This document shows positions 37,761-44,453 of a DNA stretch of 64,000 nucleotides, one piece after another; within the stretch, counting starts at the first letter, position 1, and every line of letters begins with the position of its first letter. The position numbers were made by a program, and so were the translations under genes. Source of the DNA: Pseudorhizobium endolithicum (lineage in GTDB: Bacteria; Pseudomonadota; Alphaproteobacteria; Rhizobiales; Rhizobiaceae). The notes beneath the pieces were generated by a model. It saw only the letters and a list, made by a program, of their open reading frames with translations. It made no database searches and had not been told where the DNA came from. The DNA is taken from positions 48,423-112,422 of the forward strand of contig NZ_CABFWF030000011.1 in assembly GCF_902153245.2 (NCBI RefSeq). Reading direction: 5' to 3'.

Positions 37761-38024
37761 ATGAACACCAACCTCCCCTACCGGCGCGTCGAGACGTTTT
37801 CGGATGACGCAATTACTGTCCGGGTGAAGCGTGGCAGTGGCGGGCTGGTCGGCGTGATCGACTTCCCAAGCTTTCAAAGAGGTGGCAAAATGATCACCGC
37901 CTCCACCATTGCGCCTCGCCCTCTGAATGATGCGCTAGCGGCAGCTGAACGTATCCTGCCGCACACACCCTTCCCTGAAATTGTCATCCTCGTTCAGCCG
38001 GAACTCCGTCAGGCCGCGGAATAG
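37761..38024 (+). CDS. Hypothetical protein (87 aa)
   Basis: ATG 37761 (MNTNLPYRRVETFSDDAITV) has GAGG five bases upstream and is preferred to 37716. The protein is soluble with mixed alpha/beta composition (IDFPSFQRGGKMITASTIAP). No domain is recognised. Codon usage looks coding. Confidence 0.5.
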   Translation: MNTNLPYRRVETFSDDAITVRVKRGSGGLVGVIDFPSFQRGGKMITASTIAPRPLNDALAAAERILPHTPFPEIVILVQPELRQAAE

Positions 38025-38047
38025 GCGAGCATCGCAAGCGGCCCAAT

Positions 38048-38239
38048 TTAGCCATGCCACTCTCCTTTGCTGCGACGGTACCAGAGGAAGGCCGTGCTAG
38101 GAAGCGATGTCAATTCGTAGAGGACGGCAACTCCTGCCGGCGCCAGCGGCCGGCCTTCGACCACCTCCACCCAAGGGCGATTCTCGTCAGCATCCTCCGC
38201 TCTCAGCCCGATCGCTACCTTATGGCTCTTCGCTGGCAC
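38048..38239 (-). CDS. Possible small hypothetical protein (63 aa)
   Basis: The minus-strand frame contains RPWVEVVEGRPLAPAGVAVL and ends YRRSKGEWHG. The residue mix is protein-like, but there is no family match and no clear ribosome-binding site. Uncertain. Confidence 0.3.
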   Translation of the reverse strand: MPAKSHKVAIGLRAEDADENRPWVEVVEGRPLAPAGVAVLYELTSLPSTAFLWYRRSKGEWHG

Positions 38240-38471
38240 CGCGTCAGGATCAGCCGTACGCCAGGCTGCATTACCTCAAGGCTCAAACGGCGTACTCCGT
38301 GATCGTGCCCTCGTAGAGCTTGTTGAGCACCCACAGGCAGCGCAGCACCAGACCAGAGCTCCAGGTTTGGTAAAGCCGCCCACGTTGCTCATGCGATGCC
38401 TCCAGATGTGAGGATGGTGCGGGATCCATTTGGCTCCGCTGACTGTTTGGCTGTCCGGAAGGAGAACCACC

Positions 38472-38663
38472 ATGAACGACCCGAGAAAGCCAACTGCTAC
38501 CCAAGGCACTGACGACACAGTCATGCCCAGTAATGTTGCCGACGTCGCTGAAACCGGTCAGGACGCGAACACAACCAGTGAGAACATGGACGGCGACGGA
38601 CAGCACAAGTTGAAGAAGGAGGTCGATGAAGCCACCGACCTCCCTCAGAAGGGCTCGGCTTAG
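38472..38663 (+). CDS. Small hydrophilic protein (63 aa)
   Basis: ATG 38472 is preceded by GGAAGGAGAACC, a strong ribosome-binding site. The product is very polar, begins MNDPRKPTATQGTDDTVMPS and ends with KKEVDEATDLPQKGSA. It is probably intrinsically disordered. No function is recognised. Confidence 0.55.
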   Translation: MNDPRKPTATQGTDDTVMPSNVADVAETGQDANTTSENMDGDGQHKLKKEVDEATDLPQKGSA

Positions 38664-39098
38664 CCCCTGCGTTCAGTCCAGCTTTGAGGGCAGCATTGGC
38701 TTCTTCATCATTGCTGACGGGATCGGCTGAGCTTGGAAGCACGCGACCGGCGCTCCGGCCAGGTAAGCTCCTTCCAGTCAGCCGAAATTCGACCTTGGAA
38801 CGATCGCCGGCGTGGGCATTGCCGTTGCCGTCGAGGGGCTGATTGCCAACGATCTTCTGCGGGTCCCGGCCTCACTGCCTAACCAGCTGCTCAATCGTCT
38901 GTGTCGGATACCCGGTGGAGACGTCGGTGTTGCTGCTGGCCTTGATGCTGATGCCAAAGACTGCTGCCACTTTGGCATTGGCAGCGAAGATGCAGAGCTT
39001 CTGCCTACCACTCGCAGGCCGGTGGATCAAAGGCTAACCTATGGCTATCGGCGGATCGCCGCGCCCCTCAATCGCAACGCCGAAGCATAGGGCACGTG
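38664..39098. other. Gap with scattered coding-like fragments
   Basis: A minus-strand fragment near 38640-38740 reads ADPVSNDEEANAALKAGLNA, and the plus strand ends in LTYGYRRIAAPLNR near 39030-39070, reminiscent of an IS3 transposase motif. Neither has a supported start or extent. I see no intact gene. Confidence 0.3.
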
Positions 39099-39554
39099 AT
39101 GAATGACTGGCTGACCCGCTTGAAGGAATGGGCGCGCAGGCTCAAACGCGACGCCATTGCGCTTTGGATTGCTGCTCGCGATCCCCGTACACCCTTCGCT
39201 GCAAAGGTCGTCGCCGGCTGTATCGCCGCTTACGCCTTGTCTCCGATCGACCTCATTCCAGACTTTATCCCAATCCTAGGCTACTTCGACGAACTGCTGC
39301 TGCTTCCTGCCGGCATTGCTCTTGCAATCCGGATGATCCCCGATGACCTCATGGCGGAGTTCCGACTGCTTGCCGAGCCAGAGGGAACGCCCCGTCAGTC
39401 GCGTTGGGTTTGGGGCGATCATCCTGATTTGGCTGATCGCTGCTTGTCTCACTTGCTGGTGGGCATGGAAAGCGGTCGCAGCCAGCTAGCACATGAGGTC
39501 CGGGCCAGGGTTCGGAGCAAGCCGCCCAGGCATGAGCGAATAATCGTCAAATGA
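39099..39554 (+). CDS. YkvA-family (DUF1232) membrane protein
   Basis: The 151-residue protein has the DUF1232 core KVVAGCIAAYALSPIDLIPD followed by FIPILGYFDELLLLPAGIAL, two hydrophobic helices around the S-P-I-D-L-I-P-D motif. An ATG at 39099 follows an in-frame GTG at 39096; either could start it. DUF1232 proteins are widespread and uncharacterised. Confidence 0.8.
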   Translation: MNDWLTRLKEWARRLKRDAIALWIAARDPRTPFAAKVVAGCIAAYALSPIDLIPDFIPILGYFDELLLLPAGIALAIRMIPDDLMAEFRLLAEPEGTPRQSRWVWGDHPDLADRCLSHLLVGMESGRSQLAHEVRARVRSKPPRHERIIVK

Positions 39555-39678
39555 CACATACCCTGACGGATCATTTCGCCCGAAAGAACTCCGCCCCTCG
39601 CAGCTTATCGAACGAATAGCCAGCGTCCCCTCTCAGGTACCAGCCGCCCGCTTCACCTCATTTGGTAACACTGGTTCC

Positions 39679-39819
39679 TCACCTCCTGTAAGGCACGTTA
39701 GCGGACCGCAACCGTCGGCCTTCCCTCCAATCGTCTAGCTCGAACGAGGGCGCAATCCCACCTTTGGCCCATCGCCCAGGGGTGAGCGTGTGTTTTTGGA
39801 ACCATTCCCTGCGGCTCAT
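39679..39819 (-). CDS. Small basic protein (46 aa)
   Basis: The minus-strand frame from ATG 39819 reads MSRREWFQKHTLTPGRWAKG, then APSFELDDWREGRRL, ending NVPYRR. The residue pattern looks strongly coding, with W/R-rich segments and a clean stop. Its ribosome-binding site is weak. Function unknown. Confidence 0.5.
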   Translation of the reverse strand: MSRREWFQKHTLTPGRWAKGGIAPSFELDDWREGRRLRSANVPYRR

Positions 39820-40199
39820 GTTTATCTATCGGAACCGCGAGGATGGTCCTTGTCTTGTCCCTTCTCTGGCATCTGATGAAGATTATTCCCGCGCCTCCTA
39901 GAGTCTCCCCCTCTACCAGCTAAACCCGCTTCGGCGGGTTTCTTTTTTGCTCCATCGGCACGCCACCGATCAACATCACAGTAAGCGTCACGGGCTGGAT
40001 GATCGTGTTGAGGTTCCCGGTCTCGCTTTGGAAGCTGCATATCATCGGTCCTATCCGTCGAATCCCGGCCCTTCATGCGCATGCTATGCGGTGTGTTGAT
40101 TGAGAGGCACTCCTGGTTGGCGGCAAGTGCGAGCGGAGCTTGCCCTCCTTTTTGTTTCGGTTGAAGGCGCCCGTTGGTTACGGCACTCATTGCGGAAGA
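39820..40199. other. Gap containing a plus-strand intrinsic terminator
   Basis: No credible gene was found; a 122-codon minus-strand frame here lacks family features. The terminator at 39922-39947 is listed separately. The gap may hold an unannotated transcript ending there. Confidence 0.4.
39922..39947 (+). terminator. Intrinsic terminator with TTCG tetraloop
   Basis: AAACCCGC and GCGGGTTT pair perfectly (8 bp) around a TTCG loop and are followed by CTTTTTT. Which plus-strand transcript it ends is unclear; the nearest gene is the DUF1232 gene almost 400 bp upstream. Confidence 0.85.
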
Positions 40200-40362
40200 A
40201 TAGGGTTCGGAAGGGCCGGGGCTGCTTGCAAGTCCGGCCCTCTCGAATCTGCGGTGCTTACTTCTCGGCGTGATAGTTCTCTGGGAACAAACCCGATGCG
40301 GGTAGGTTCAACGAATTCCTGCGTCCTTCCCCGACTGCCCGCCGTTATGGCGGGCTCTTTCT
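40200..40362 (+). ncRNA. Candidate structured small RNA
   Basis: The segment has no ORF but contains a strong first stem, GGGCCGG with CCGGCCC (about 40213-40240). It ends in a terminator hairpin, GCCCGCC (40337-40343) with GGCGGGC (40349-40355), followed by TCTTTCTT. A stand-alone stem at the start and a terminator at the end of about 150 bp is the usual shape of an intergenic sRNA. No family is recognised, and it may simply be a terminator. Confidence 0.3.
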
Positions 40363-40379
40363 TGCCACTAGCCGGAGGT

Positions 40380-40609
40380 CCTCAGGAGCCCGTCGACCGA
40401 ATAGTTCAAGTTCTCTCTGACCGGCTGCATCTTACCGCCGGTCTCCAGGTACGGCGTGGCCAGGATACAGGCCAGATCTTTGAGGGGAGTACCCCCGGGC
40501 TCGGCTTCATCAAGGATCGCCTAGATAACCTGCACCTGCTGAAGCGTAAGGCTTGTCCCGGAGACGCCAGACGCACAGGCTTGCAGACTCGCGTAGGACG
40601 CGGCTCTTT
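40380..40609 (-). pseudogene. Decayed phage endolysin (peptidoglycan hydrolase) N-terminal fragment
   Basis: From ATG 40609 the minus strand reads MKRAASYASLQACASGVSGT, then LTLQQVQVI, a TAG stop, AILDEAEPGGTPLKDLACIL, ATPYLETGGKMQPVREN and LNYSVDGLLR. The E-T-G-G-K-M-x-P-V-R-E-N-L-N-Y segment is the conserved active-site region of rhizobiophage endolysins (glycosidase type). The in-frame stop and the loss of everything after LLR show it is a remnant. Confidence 0.75.
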
Positions 40610-40729
40610 TCATGATGTCTTTCCGATGAAGGTGATGCTGATCAGCTTCGCGCAAGGCTTGCGAAGGAATGGAGGAATGCTAATTTATCGAGCACTGATG
40701 GTGCGACTCAGATCATGAGGATCTTGTCG

Positions 40730-41062
40730 ATGCAGTATGATTGGGAGGGCGCCGGCAGGCGTCCAGTTCAAGCCCTACTCCGCGCGTCCACCCCGCGACC
40801 AAGCTGTGTCACATCAGGCAATCGCCCCTTTGGCATGCCACGCCAAGCAGCTCATAACCGCACAATGTCGTGGCCAAGTAGGGTCGGCCTAAGCCTTGCT
40901 ATACTCGTCGGAGGCTCTGCGCTCGTGACGACTGCTTTCGCAGCAGCAATCGGGCATCACGAGGCGCTCCACGCGCAATTATGCCACGAAGTCCATCACC
41001 TTGCGGCAGCAGAGCCCCTCTTTAGAGCAACTTTGGCATTCATCGGCTTTGATCCCGCCTAG
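40730..41062 (+). CDS. MQYDW-type small protein with signal-anchor (110 aa)
   Basis: ATG 40730 starts MQYDWEGAGRRPVQALLRAS, the same N-terminal motif and leader as the gene at 37523. The C-terminal half has a hydrophobic segment (VGLSLAILVGGSALVTTAFA) and a His-rich stretch (IGHHEALHAQLCHEVHHLAA) that might bind metal. Function unknown. Confidence 0.45.
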   Translation: MQYDWEGAGRRPVQALLRASTPRPSCVTSGNRPFGMPRQAAHNRTMSWPSRVGLSLAILVGGSALVTTAFAAAIGHHEALHAQLCHEVHHLAAAEPLFRATLAFIGFDPA

Positions 41063-41130
41063 CCCGCTGAAAACAAGTCCCGTCGTTCGGCGGCCTTCAT
41101 CCATTGCTGCGCTCTCCAAGTAACCTTATT

Positions 41131-41256
41131 TTGGTCGACTGACCATCGCCAGATGTGTGAGGTCGGACATGTGGTAGCGTTGTCTTCAGCGCCCCGCTAG
41201 GCGCTACGGAGCACGCGCCGTCACTTTACCCCCTACACCGGCGGCGGCGCGTGCTC
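41131..41256 (+). repeat. Leader repeat plus double hairpin, copy B
   Basis: It starts with ttggtcgactgaccatcgcc and agatgtgtgaggtcgg, similar to copies C (41787) and D (42270). Two hairpins follow: AGCGCC/GGCGCT (41188-41205) and a perfect 12-bp stem, GAGCACGCGCCG (41209-41220) with CGGCGCGTGCTC (41245-41256). The terminal pair differs from copy A by a compensated C-G to G-C change. A micro-ORF starts at 41307. Confidence 0.65.
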
Positions 41257-41306
41257 TGTTCTGATTGATAGCCAAAGCTACCTGTTAACCTTTAGGGAGA
41301 GTTCCA

Positions 41307-41384
41307 ATGACGCCGAGGGCCGTGCTCCTGGTCGCCTCTACGTTGATTGCTCTCATGATCGGATGGCTTGTGCTCATCACATGA
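41307..41384 (+). CDS. Membrane micro-protein (25 aa)
   Basis: ATG 41307 follows GGGAGAG. The peptide begins MTPRAVLLVASTLIALMIGW and is one membrane helix. Its stop overlaps the next ORF start as ATGA, suggesting translational coupling with the Cys-rich peptide. Confidence 0.5.
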   Translation: MTPRAVLLVASTLIALMIGWLVLIT

Positions 41385-41524
41385 CCCGCGAGACCTGCGA
41401 CAACACCGGATGGGTCTGCGACGCGCACCTCGACCGCCCGTGGAACGGCCCGACTGCATGCGGATGCGGTGGCGCCGGCATGGCTTCCGTCATCTGCAAT
41501 GGCGATGGGCACGTTTTGCGGTGA
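41381..41524 (+). CDS. Cys-rich small protein (47 aa), zinc-ribbon-like
   Basis: Starting at ATG 41381, it reads MTRETCDNTGWVCDAHLDRP, then WNGPTACGCGGAGMASVICN. The spacing of five cysteines and the WVCxxHxDRPW...ACGCGGAG pattern match a small zinc-binding protein family that I recall from rhizobial genomes; there the end is CPxCN, and here it reads VICN. It is translationally coupled to the membrane micro-protein upstream. The function is unknown. Confidence 0.55.
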   Translation: MTRETCDNTGWVCDAHLDRPWNGPTACGCGGAGMASVICNGDGHVLR

Positions 41525-41674
41525 TGAAGTCGGTGTTGGCGGTAGGGGCAAGAAGGTGCAGTAAGACATAGTGTACGCTACCGCCCCAACCTCTTTCTGA
41601 ACCGAAGTTAGAGGTATACGTCGCTTTGCCCTTCCCTCAGGGCGCCCAAGGGCGCGCGCTGCACTGGAAGTCTC

Positions 41675-41761
41675 CTAGGCGCGCGCCGCCCGCCGCTTCT
41701 TCCGCGCACTTCGGTTCCTCCATGACATGCGGATAAACTCCGCCGTGATCGGCAGATTCAT
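41675..41761 (-). CDS. Possible basic micro-protein (28 aa)
   Basis: The minus-strand ATG 41761, with GGAG upstream, encodes MNLPITAEFIRMSWRNRSAR followed by KKRRAARA. A GC-rich hairpin (GGCGCGCGC paired arms, about 41649-41687) overlaps its stop. Too short to be sure. Confidence 0.25.
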   Translation of the reverse strand: MNLPITAEFIRMSWRNRSARKKRRAARA

Positions 41762-41786
41762 GATGTTTTCTCCGGAGGTCCTGATC

Positions 41787-41896
41787 TTGGTCGACGTACC
41801 TCTGGCAGATGCCGAGATTGGCAATGTGGTAGGGTTCTCATGAGCGCACCGCTAGGCACTACGGAGCACGCGCCTGCCCCGAATGGCCAGCGTGCT
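41787..41896 (+). repeat. Leader repeat plus hairpin, copy C (degenerate)
   Basis: It opens ttggtcgacgtacctctggc then agatgccgagattgg and aatgtggtag, matching copy B. The first hairpin is degenerate. The second keeps a 7-bp stem, AGCACGC (41865-41871) with GCGTGCT (41890-41896). A micro-ORF starts about 100 bp downstream at 41994. Confidence 0.6.
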
Positions 41897-41993
41897 GTAA
41901 CAGTCTGCAACACGTGTTTATTTGATTGGCCGCACTGCTGGCCGTAGATGCAGATCCCTGCCGCTGTGGCCGTGCCCTTAGACAGGTGAAGAG

Positions 41994-42125
41994 ATGCAAG
42001 ACCAAGTAGCGCACCAAGACCAGGACGAGACCGCCAACCCCGACGATCAGGTTGAACTCTACGACCCTTGGCAGCAAGCCTTCCACGAAGACCTGAAGCG
42101 CCGCCAAGACGAGTTCGACTTCTGA
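41994..42125 (+). CDS. Small acidic protein (43 aa) downstream of hairpin copy C
   Basis: ATG 41994 follows AGGTGAAGAG. The peptide begins MQDQVAHQDQDETANPDDQV and ends with an amphipathic WQQAFHEDLKRRQDEFDF. Very polar and acidic. It is the third micro-ORF behind a copy of the hairpin element. Function unknown. Confidence 0.5.
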   Translation: MQDQVAHQDQDETANPDDQVELYDPWQQAFHEDLKRRQDEFDF

Positions 42126-42269
42126 AGACCAAGCAGCGGCTTCTTTCCCTGTTGGCTCACCGGCATGCTGTGCCTTCTCTGCAACGTTGATGGCGAGAAG
42201 CCCCGACGTCCCCGGGAAGCCCGTTCGCTACCGCGGCAGGCTTTCTTCGTTCCTCCTGATATCCTGATC

Positions 42270-42330
42270 TTGGTCGAGCGACCTTCGGCAGATGTCGAGG
42301 CGGCAGACTTGATGCAGGTGCGACAGTGCC
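42270..42330 (+). repeat. Leader repeat, copy D (no hairpin)
   Basis: The sequence cctgatcttggtcgagcgac then cttcggcagatgtcgagg matches the start of copies B and C, but the double hairpin is absent behind it. Confidence 0.5.
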
Positions 42331-42386
42331 GCCTGCTCGCCGAAAAGCGCGACATTCCAAGATGCCTCTACCCTGCGGGATAACTC

Positions 42387-42488
42387 CTACTTGTAAACTG
42401 GAGTTGTGACGGGCGGCTCGTACGAGGACGGCTCGCTTGTGGCGCATCCGCAAAGGGTGACTAGAGCCATCAGCACAATGTATCTCAT
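42387..42488 (-). CDS. Small lipoprotein (33 aa)
   Basis: The minus-strand ATG 42488 is preceded by AAGGAG. The peptide MRYIVLMALVTLCGCATSEP is a short signal with a lipobox-like LCGC, then a proline-rich tail ending TTPVYK. Small lipoproteins of this form are common in proteobacteria, and the function is unknown. Confidence 0.55.
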   Translation of the reverse strand: MRYIVLMALVTLCGCATSEPSSYEPPVTTPVYK

Positions 42489-42574
42489 CTGTTTTCCAAC
42501 TCCTTCAGTACTCTTAGCTTGCGAGGTGTCCATGGAATGCACTGTCGCCTTGATTTCCGGCAGCAGCCAGAGGG

Positions 42575-43804
42575 TCAGTCGTCGTCTTTGCCACCCTTGC
42601 CTTTACCGTCGCGCCCCTTGTCAGCACCGGATTCTTTGCCTCCAGGTCCCTTGTTACCGCCAGGACCTTTACCGTCAGGGCCCTTGTCACCACCGGGTCC
42701 TTTACCTTCAGGCCCCTTGCTACCGCCAGGACCTTTACCGTCAGAGCCCTTGTCACCACCGGGTCCTTTCCCTCCAGACCCCTTGCCGCCGCCAGGACCT
42801 TTACTGCCAGGCCCCTTGCTACCGCCAGGACCTTTACCGTCAGAGCCCTTGTCACCACCGGGTCCTTTCCCTCCAGACCCCTTACCCCCGCCAGGACCTT
42901 TACTGCCGGGCCCCTTGTCGCCGTCAGGTCCTTTAGCGCCAGGCCCCTTGCCCCCGCCAGGACCTTTACTGCCAGCCCCCTTGTCACCAGCGAGCCCCTT
43001 GTCACCACCAGGCCCCTTGCCTCCAAACACTGCATCAAAGCGACCACCATATCCGCCGCTGCCGCTGCTACTGTCGCTCGACGAGGAGGTGTCGCCGCTG
43101 TTGGAGGAGCTCACTCCGCCAGTGCTGGCTGATTGATCACTTCTGGATTCGCTGCCAGCCTCGACGCCGATGGGAGACACCTGACCAACGGCCGCTATCG
43201 AAGCGGCACTTGGGGCAACTGATTCAATCGAAGGCCTAGCATCTAGGCCGGCGACAGACATTGTCTGGTTCTGGTCCACAGTCACTTGTTGGCCCGGTCC
43301 AACATGAGTGCTCTGCCCTCCGGTGAAGGAGGAGACCTGAACGAGCCCTTCTTGAACAGAGAGTGACGCGTCTTCTTCGGTTACCGTCACCGTAAAGCTT
43401 GTCCCCTTCACCACCGCCGCCAAAAAAGGAGTATGGACGTAGGTGTGGGGCCTGCTGAGCTTCTCAATGTTGAGCGCCATTTGTCCCTTCTGCTGGACCA
43501 CGTCGGTCTTACGCGAGAACAGACCTTGCGTCGTTATCACTGCACCGAGCGTATTGGGCTGAAGCGAAATGCTCTCTGTGCCCCTGGCAAGTGTGGCGCG
43601 TCCCCTTGGACCAGTCGAAATCCAGGCCTGATTGGGGAGGATTGCGCCCGTCTCCACCGGGTGCCATGTCGTCTTGTCGACAGTGTAACTGACCTGTTTG
43701 GTGGCTCTGGTCACTGTCCAATCTTGTGACCCGGCAAGCGCCGGACAGGCAATCAGCAGGAAAAGCGCGATGACGCGCAAAAGACGAACGGCGAAATATG
43801 GCAT
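42575..43804 (-). CDS. FecR-domain secreted protein with Gly/Lys/Pro-rich repeat tail
   Basis: Starting at ATG 43804 (MPYFAVRLLRVIALFLLIAC) gives 409 residues; ATG 43816 is also possible. A signal peptide ends near PALAGSQ. A FecR-type domain follows at about residues 20-190 (WISTGPRGRATLARGTESIS, then TPFLAAVVKGTSFTVTVTEE and VGPGQQVTVD). A Ser-rich linker leads into about 145 residues of GKGPGGDKG-like repeats ending GKDDD. The tail is collagen-like in composition but not in strict Gly-X-Y phase. A 99-bp unit is tandemly duplicated inside it. It is likely periplasmic or surface exposed. Confidence 0.8.
   Translation of the reverse strand: MPYFAVRLLRVIALFLLIACPALAGSQDWTVTRATKQVSYTVDKTTWHPVETGAILPNQAWISTGPRGRATLARGTESISLQPNTLGAVITTQGLFSRKTDVVQQKGQMALNIEKLSRPHTYVHTPFLAAVVKGTSFTVTVTEEDASLSVQEGLVQVSSFTGGQSTHVGPGQQVTVDQNQTMSVAGLDARPSIESVAPSAASIAAVGQVSPIGVEAGSESRSDQSASTGGVSSSNSGDTSSSSDSSSGSGGYGGRFDAVFGGKGPGGDKGLAGDKGAGSKGPGGGKGPGAKGPDGDKGPGSKGPGGGKGSGGKGPGGDKGSDGKGPGGSKGPGSKGPGGGKGSGGKGPGGDKGSDGKGPGGSKGPEGKGPGGDKGPDGKGPGGNKGPGGKESGADKGRDGKGKGGKDDD
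42711..42908. repeat. Tandem 99-bp duplication in the FecR-protein tail
   Basis: Units at 42711-42809 and 42810-42908 are nearly identical (both begin ggccccttgctaccgccagg) and encode 33 residues each. The surrounding sequence is built of related shorter units. Confidence 0.85.
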
Positions 43805-43816
43805 CGAGGCCCCCAT

Positions 43817-44225
43817 GAGTGCCCCCTAATGTAGAGAACTTCCCTTTAAGAAAGCTTTCGCAAGGTCCCTCGCCTTTTACCAATCATCGTGATGCGACGG
43901 CACGCGTGCATTGGGCTAGTGCAGCCTGACCAGGCAGCGTGGCAGTCGCAAAGGGACTGCACACGACATTAACATATCTGAGGGCGCGACCCGCGGTAGG
44001 AGGGTAGTATCATATGTTCCCGTTGCGACGGCTAACCCAACCTTTTTGAGCAATATCGCATCATAGGTGGACCTCACTTGTGGAAGTGCGTCCGTGAGCT
44101 TCAGCAAGAAATCCGTCAGACCCGGTCCTTCGCAAGATCTTTGACTTGCTTGATCAGACCTTGGTCCAGTCGCTCCTCCTCGAGGGTTCATCTAGCATTC
44201 ATGTCTGCCCGATCATGTTGGGAGG
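43817..44225. other. Gap upstream of the FecR-protein gene
   Basis: No convincing gene was found. The first part is the leader of the FecR-domain gene, and the remainder shows only short frames without family motifs. Confidence 0.4.
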
Positions 44226-44423
44226 ATGATACAGCACCTCCTAAATCCTCTACTCCTTGAGCCTTCGGACCTGGATGTCCTTGAACGCGCCCTTGATGCA
44301 GCTTGCGAGCGGCGAGGCATCGACAGAACCGACGTGGGCGCTGAGTATATTGCCGCGGAGCTTGTTCAGCTTTACGAGCTTGGCGTGAAGAATGAAGTGG
44401 AGCTCAGTGCACTCATCAGCTAA
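44226..44423 (+). CDS. Small hypothetical protein (65 aa)
   Basis: The sequence MIQHLLNPLLLEPSDLDVLE continues with RALDAACERRGIDRTD and IAAELVQLYELGVKNEVELS, a helical soluble protein with genuine-looking composition. GGAGG lies directly against the ATG, an unusually short spacing. The function is unknown. Confidence 0.55.
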   Translation: MIQHLLNPLLLEPSDLDVLERALDAACERRGIDRTDVGAEYIAAELVQLYELGVKNEVELSALIS

Positions 44424-44453
44424 CCGCTATCGCCGCAGAGCAGGTCCAAGCGA

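Noticed and set aside
39015..39090. IS3-transposase-like LTYGYRRIAAPLNR fragment
   Set aside because: Only about 14 residues match and no further transposase sequence follows, so it is not annotated as an element.
39895..39945. tRNA-like sequence on the minus strand (gcgggtttagctggtagag)
   Set aside because: No anticodon arm or T-arm can be folded, and the same bases form the terminator hairpin with a TTCG loop.
43673..43683. A third ttgtcgaca match to the GntR operator core
   Set aside because: It lies inside the FecR-domain coding sequence, far from the GntR genes, and is probably chance.
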